Positions 38,840 through 42,049 of a stretch of 42,049 nucleotides of DNA are shown here, one piece after another. Within the stretch, counting starts at the first letter, position 1. Each line of letters starts with the position of its first letter. The stretch spans positions 1 through 42,049 of the forward strand of contig VGHN01000011.1 in assembly GCA_016868255.1 (NCBI GenBank). Direction: 5' to 3'. The position numbers were made by a program, and so were the translations under genes. The notes under the pieces are model-generated. The model saw only the letters and a program-made list of their open reading frames with translations. It did no database searches and was not told the DNA's origin. Source of the stretch: Betaproteobacteria bacterium. GTDB lineage: Bacteria > Pseudomonadota > Gammaproteobacteria > Burkholderiales > Burkholderiaceae_A.

Positions 38840-40237
38840 ATGGCCGGATCACTCGACAACAAACAGCAGGCCTGGTCAGGCCGATTCAATGAGCCGGTCT
38901 CCGAACTCGCTCAACGCTTCACTGCATCGGTGGGCTTTGATCAGCGCCTGGCCCTCTTTGATATTGAAGGCTCACTGGCCCACGCGGCCATGCTCGAGAA
39001 GGTGGGACTCCTCACCAAGACCGACCTTGCGGCCATTGAAAAGGGCATGGCGCAGATTCGGGAGGAGATTCTGGCCGGGCAGTTTGAGTGGTCGATTGCC
39101 CTGGAGGATGTACACCTCAATATCGAGAAGCGACTCACAGATCTCGTGGGCGATGCCGGCAAGCGGCTTCACACTGCGCGCTCAAGGAACGACCAGGTGG
39201 CCACAGATATCCGCCTCTGGCTGCGTCACACCATTGACGAGATTCGCTGCCAACTCCAGGGCCTGCGGATTGCGCTCATCAACCAGGCCGAGGCCCATGC
39301 CGACACCGTGATGCCTGGCTTCACGCACCTGCAGGTGGCCCAGCCGATTAGCTTTGGGCACCACATGCTGGCCTACGAGGCCATGTTTTCCAGAGACGAG
39401 GAGCGACTAATCGATGCAAGGCGGCGAGTGAATCGACTGCCTCTGGGTGCGGCGGCCCTGGCCGGCACCAGCTACCCAATCGATCGCGAGGCCGTGGCCA
39501 AAAGGCTTGGCTTTGAGGGCGTCTGTGAGAACTCATTGGACGCCGTGAGTGATCGGGACTTCGCCATTGAGTTCACGGCGGCCTGCGCCCTGATCATGAC
39601 CCATGTCTCGCGACTCTCCGAAGAACTTATTCTCTGGATGACCAGCCGCTACGGATTCGTTCAACTCCCCGATCGTTTCTGCACCGGCTCATCGATCATG
39701 CCGCAGAAGAAGAACCCCGATGTGCCCGAGTTGGCCCGCGGCAAGACTGGGCGTGTGAATGGGCATCTGGTGGCCCTTCTCACACTGATGAAAGGCCAGC
39801 CACTGGCCTACAACAAGGACAACCAAGAAGACAAAGAGCCGCTCTTTGACACGGCCGATACGGTGCTCGACACCTTGAAGGCCTTTATTGAACTGGTGGC
39901 TGGCATGCAGCCGCAGCCCGAGGCCATGCGCCGTGCAGCGTTGGAGGGTTATGCAACGGCCACCGACCTGGCCGACTACCTGGTGAAGAAGGGCCTGCCG
40001 TTCCGAGATGCACACGAGGCCGTGGCGCACGCTGTTCGACACGCGGTTGAGCAGGGTTGTGGGCTCGAGCAGTTGGATCTTGCGACCATGCAAGGGTTCT
40101 CTCAGCTAATTGAGGCCGATGTCTTTGAAGTGCTGGGCCTAGAGGGGTCCTTGGCGAGTCGCAATCACCTCGGGGGAACTGCCCCGGCCCAGGTTCGCAT
40201 TCAAGTGGCCAAACGCCGGGCCAGCATCGGCAGTTAG
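38840..40237 (+). CDS. argH: Argininosuccinate lyase
   Basis: This 465-residue enzyme of the fumarase/aspartase superfamily splits argininosuccinate into arginine and fumarate, the last step of arginine synthesis. It begins with [20 protein letters not shown] and shows [24 protein letters not shown], the signature [12 protein letters not shown] and [16 protein letters not shown] stands at 38830-38833, seven bases before the ATG. The divergent arrangement with hemC is common in betaproteobacteria. A hairpin (40251-40279) follows the stop. Confidence 0.97.
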   Translation: MAGSLDNKQQAWSGRFNEPVSELAQRFTASVGFDQRLALFDIEGSLAHAAMLEKVGLLTKTDLAAIEKGMAQIREEILAGQFEWSIALEDVHLNIEKRLTDLVGDAGKRLHTARSRNDQVATDIRLWLRHTIDEIRCQLQGLRIALINQAEAHADTVMPGFTHLQVAQPISFGHHMLAYEAMFSRDEERLIDARRRVNRLPLGAAALAGTSYPIDREAVAKRLGFEGVCENSLDAVSDRDFAIEFTAACALIMTHVSRLSEELILWMTSRYGFVQLPDRFCTGSSIMPQKKNPDVPELARGKTGRVNGHLVALLTLMKGQPLAYNKDNQEDKEPLFDTADTVLDTLKAFIELVAGMQPQPEAMRRAALEGYATATDLADYLVKKGLPFRDAHEAVAHAVRHAVEQGCGLEQLDLATMQGFSQLIEADVFEVLGLEGSLASRNHLGGTAPAQVRIQVAKRRASIGS

Positions 40238-40250
40238 CGCCGCCAAAACA

Positions 40251-40279
40251 AACTCACCGAAGTTTCGCTCGGTGGGTTC
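40251..40279. terminator. Hairpin after argH, weak terminator
   Basis: AACTCACCGA (40251-40260) pairs with TCGGTGGGTT (40270-40279), 10 bp with one wobble. On the plus strand no T-run follows; on the minus strand it is followed by a broken T-tract (TTTGTTTT). It may end argH transcripts by pausing, or act as a second stop for lpdA. Confidence 0.4.
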
Positions 40280-40308
40280 CGAACATGCCGCCACAGCGGC
40301 TTTGGGCA

Positions 40309-40342
40309 AAAAAAAGCCAGTCCACATTCAAGGGACTGGCTA
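40309..40342 (-). terminator. Intrinsic terminator of the lpdA unit
   Basis: A 9-bp perfect stem (AGCCAGTCC at 40316-40324 with GGACTGGCT at 40334-40342) is followed, on the minus strand, by eight T (plus-strand A at 40309-40316). It lies 21 bases beyond the lpdA stop. Confidence 0.88.
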
Positions 40343-40363
40343 CAAGCCGGTGAGAGGGGCGCA

Positions 40364-42049
40364 TCATGCGCGACGCTTCGCCGGCGGGAGGTCCGTGCAG
40401 ACACCCTCGAAGACTTCGGCAACCATGCCGATGGATTCGCCGAGGGTTGGATGCGGATGAATGGTTTTGGCAATGTCTGTTGGATCACAGTTCATTTCTA
40501 TTGCCAACGCCAGCTCACCGATCATGTCTCCAGCGTGGGTTCCAACAATTCCGCCACCCACCACCCTATGAGTGGATGAGTCGACAATAAGTTTCGTAAA
40601 GCCCTCATCGCGTCCATTGGCAATTGCGCGGCCCGAGGCAGCCCAGGGGAAGACGGCCTTCTCAATGGCAATGCCTTGTGCCTTGGCCTCCTCCTCGGTA
40701 AGGCCCACCCAGGCGACTTCGGGATCGGTATAGGCCACAGAGGGAATCACCCGCGCATCGAAGTGGGCCTTCTCGCCCGCCGCGGCCTCGGCCGCCACAT
40801 GGCCCTCGTGAACGGCCTTGTGAGCGAGCATGGGCTGACCAACAATGTCACCAATCGCAAAGATATGGGGCTGGTTCGTTCGCATTTGAGAATCGACCGA
40901 CACAAACCCTCGGTCGCTCACGGCCACGCCGGCTGCATCGAGCCCAATGCCGAGCCCGTTGGGGCGTCGCCCCACAGCCTGTAAAACAAGATCGTAGACC
41001 TGTGGGTCTTTGGGCGCAGACTCGCCCTCGAAGCCCACGGCAATTCCTTGTTTGCGGGCCTCAGCGGAGACGGTCTTGGTCTTAAGCCAGATGTTGTCGA
41101 ACCGATGGGCATTGTGCTTTTGCCAGACCTTCACGAGATCGCGGTCCGCACCCATCATCAGGCCGTCGAGCATCTCCACCACATCCACGCGCGCACCAAG
41201 CGTTGAGTAAACCGTGGCCATCTCCAGGCCAATGATTCCGCCACCAATCACCAACATGCGCTTGGGTCGCTGACGAAGCTCCAGCGCACCCGTGGAAGTC
41301 ACCACCCGAGGGTCGTCGGGGAGGAATGGCAGTTTGACTGCCTCAGAGCCAGCAGCCACGATGGCCTGTGCAAATCGAATGACCGTCTTCTTGCCATCGG
41401 CGGCAACCACCTCGATATGTCGGGGGTCTAGGAAGCGACCCACGCCCTGCACCACCTGCACCTTGCGCGCCTTGGCCATTCCAGCAAGGCCGGAAGTGAG
41501 TTTGCCAATGACCTTCTCTTTGTGGGTGCGGAGACGCTCCAAGTCCACCTTGGGCTCACCGAAAGTCACACCGAGATCCGCGAAGTGCTTGGCCTCATCC
41601 ATGACGGCGGCCACATGCAAGAGCGCCTTGGACGGAATGCAGCCGACATTCAGACAGACACCACCCAGGGTTGCGTAGCGCTCAACGAGCACCGTTTGAA
41701 GCCCGAGGTCGGCAGCCCGAAAGGCCGCGGAGTATCCGCCAGGACCAGCGCCAAGAACCAGCATCTGTGTCTCGAGGTCGGCGGCGCGATTTGGGGCCGC
41801 TGGCGATGTCGCCGCAGGTGTCGCCGCAGGTGTCGCTGGCAGTGTCGCCTCGGGAGGCGCCGCTCGTCCTTCGCGTGAAGAACCCACACGCTCAGCGCCG
41901 ACCGACGCAACCCCCTCGGCCTTGCTGCCACCGGTCGAGGCAGCCTTCGAGGCGGCGTCTCCTGCGGCACCAGCCACCTCCACCATCCCCAACACACTCC
42001 CCTCACTCACCTTGTCACCCAACTTCACACTCAAAGACACCACTCGACC
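40364..42049 (-). CDS. lpdA: Dihydrolipoyl dehydrogenase with N-terminal lipoyl domain (5' end outside window)
   Basis: The frame is open to the window edge, giving 561 residues without the true start. The first visible residues (VVSLSVKLGDKVSEGSVLGMVE) are the last part of a lipoyl domain, after the lipoylated lysine, which must lie beyond the window. An Ala/Pro/Thr-rich linker follows, partly encoded by 12-base repeats near 41810-41860 (PAAT units). The enzyme proper has the FAD motif LGAGPGGYSAAFRAA, the redox cysteines in GGVCLNVGCIPSKAL, the NAD motif IGGGIIGLEMATVY, and the C-terminal HPHPTLGESI with the active His. It is the E3 subunit of pyruvate dehydrogenase in the form common in Burkholderiales. 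Confidence 0.94.
   Translation of the reverse strand, partial: GRVVSLSVKLGDKVSEGSVLGMVEVAGAAGDAASKAASTGGSKAEGVASVGAERVGSSREGRAAPPEATLPATPAATPAATSPAAPNRAADLETQMLVLGAGPGGYSAAFRAADLGLQTVLVERYATLGGVCLNVGCIPSKALLHVAAVMDEAKHFADLGVTFGEPKVDLERLRTHKEKVIGKLTSGLAGMAKARKVQVVQGVGRFLDPRHIEVVAADGKKTVIRFAQAIVAAGSEAVKLPFLPDDPRVVTSTGALELRQRPKRMLVIGGGIIGLEMATVYSTLGARVDVVEMLDGLMMGADRDLVKVWQKHNAHRFDNIWLKTKTVSAEARKQGIAVGFEGESAPKDPQVYDLVLQAVGRRPNGLGIGLDAAGVAVSDRGFVSVDSQMRTNQPHIFAIGDIVGQPMLAHKAVHEGHVAAEAAAGEKAHFDARVIPSVAYTDPEVAWVGLTEEEAKAQGIAIEKAVFPWAASGRAIANGRDEGFTKLIVDSSTHRVVGGGIVGTHAGDMIGELALAIEMNCDPTDIAKTIHPHPTLGESIGMVAEVFEGVCTDLPPAKRRA

Overview
The window looks like the chromosome of a betaproteobacterium, most likely order Burkholderiales. 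The right half has gene orders typical of that group: serS-rarA-lolA-ftsK next to trxB-smr, nadE-glnB, ppa beside hppA, hemC-hemD-hemX-hemY divergent from argH, and an lpdA carrying its own lipoyl domain. This assignment rests on gene order and protein style; no 16S or marker search was possible.

Positions 1-1168 form a poorly coding left flank that is more AT-rich than the rest. It holds a truncated alpha/beta-hydrolase remnant (688-1014) and a 12-bp copy (409-420) of the 3' end of the tRNA-Ser gene at 21062-21151.

Positions 1169-20951 form a dense catabolic island for 2-aminoethylphosphonate (AEP) and, by inference, related C2 amines. The leftward unit runs PhnZ/TmpB-like diiron oxygenase, EamA transporter, FAD/GcvT demethylating dehydrogenase (dimethylglycine/sarcosine dehydrogenase type), a 30-codon repeat ORF, GntR regulator PhnR, phosphonoacetaldehyde dehydrogenase PhnY, and an NptA-type Na/Pi transporter. 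phnA (phosphonoacetate hydrolase) converges on it from the left. The rightward unit runs AEP ABC transporter (binding protein, ATPase, double permease), transaminase PhnW, then four genes that read as a gamma-glutamylation pathway (glutamine-synthetase-like ligase, Fe-alcohol dehydrogenase, gamma-glutamyl hydrolase, aldehyde dehydrogenase), then a HAD-IB phosphatase. A palindromic GntR-type operator lies between the divergent units.

Together, PhnW, PhnY and PhnA give the complete hydrolytic route AEP to phosphonoacetaldehyde to phosphonoacetate to acetate plus phosphate. The PhnZ-like enzyme with the demethylase suggests a second, oxidative route for hydroxylated and perhaps N-methylated aminophosphonates. 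The glutamylation set suggests a third route for ethanolamine or another amino alcohol. The Na/Pi transporter could dispose of surplus phosphate.

Positions 20952-21921 are a junction: a hairpin, tRNA-Ser(CGA), and a vapBC toxin-antitoxin pair. Positions 21925-42049 are compact housekeeping genes with many ATGA overlaps and even overlapping convergent ends: seryl-tRNA synthetase, RarA, LolA, FtsK, thioredoxin reductase, Smr, PII protein, NAD synthase, soluble and membrane pyrophosphatases, haem synthesis, argininosuccinate lyase, and dihydrolipoyl dehydrogenase (cut by the window end).
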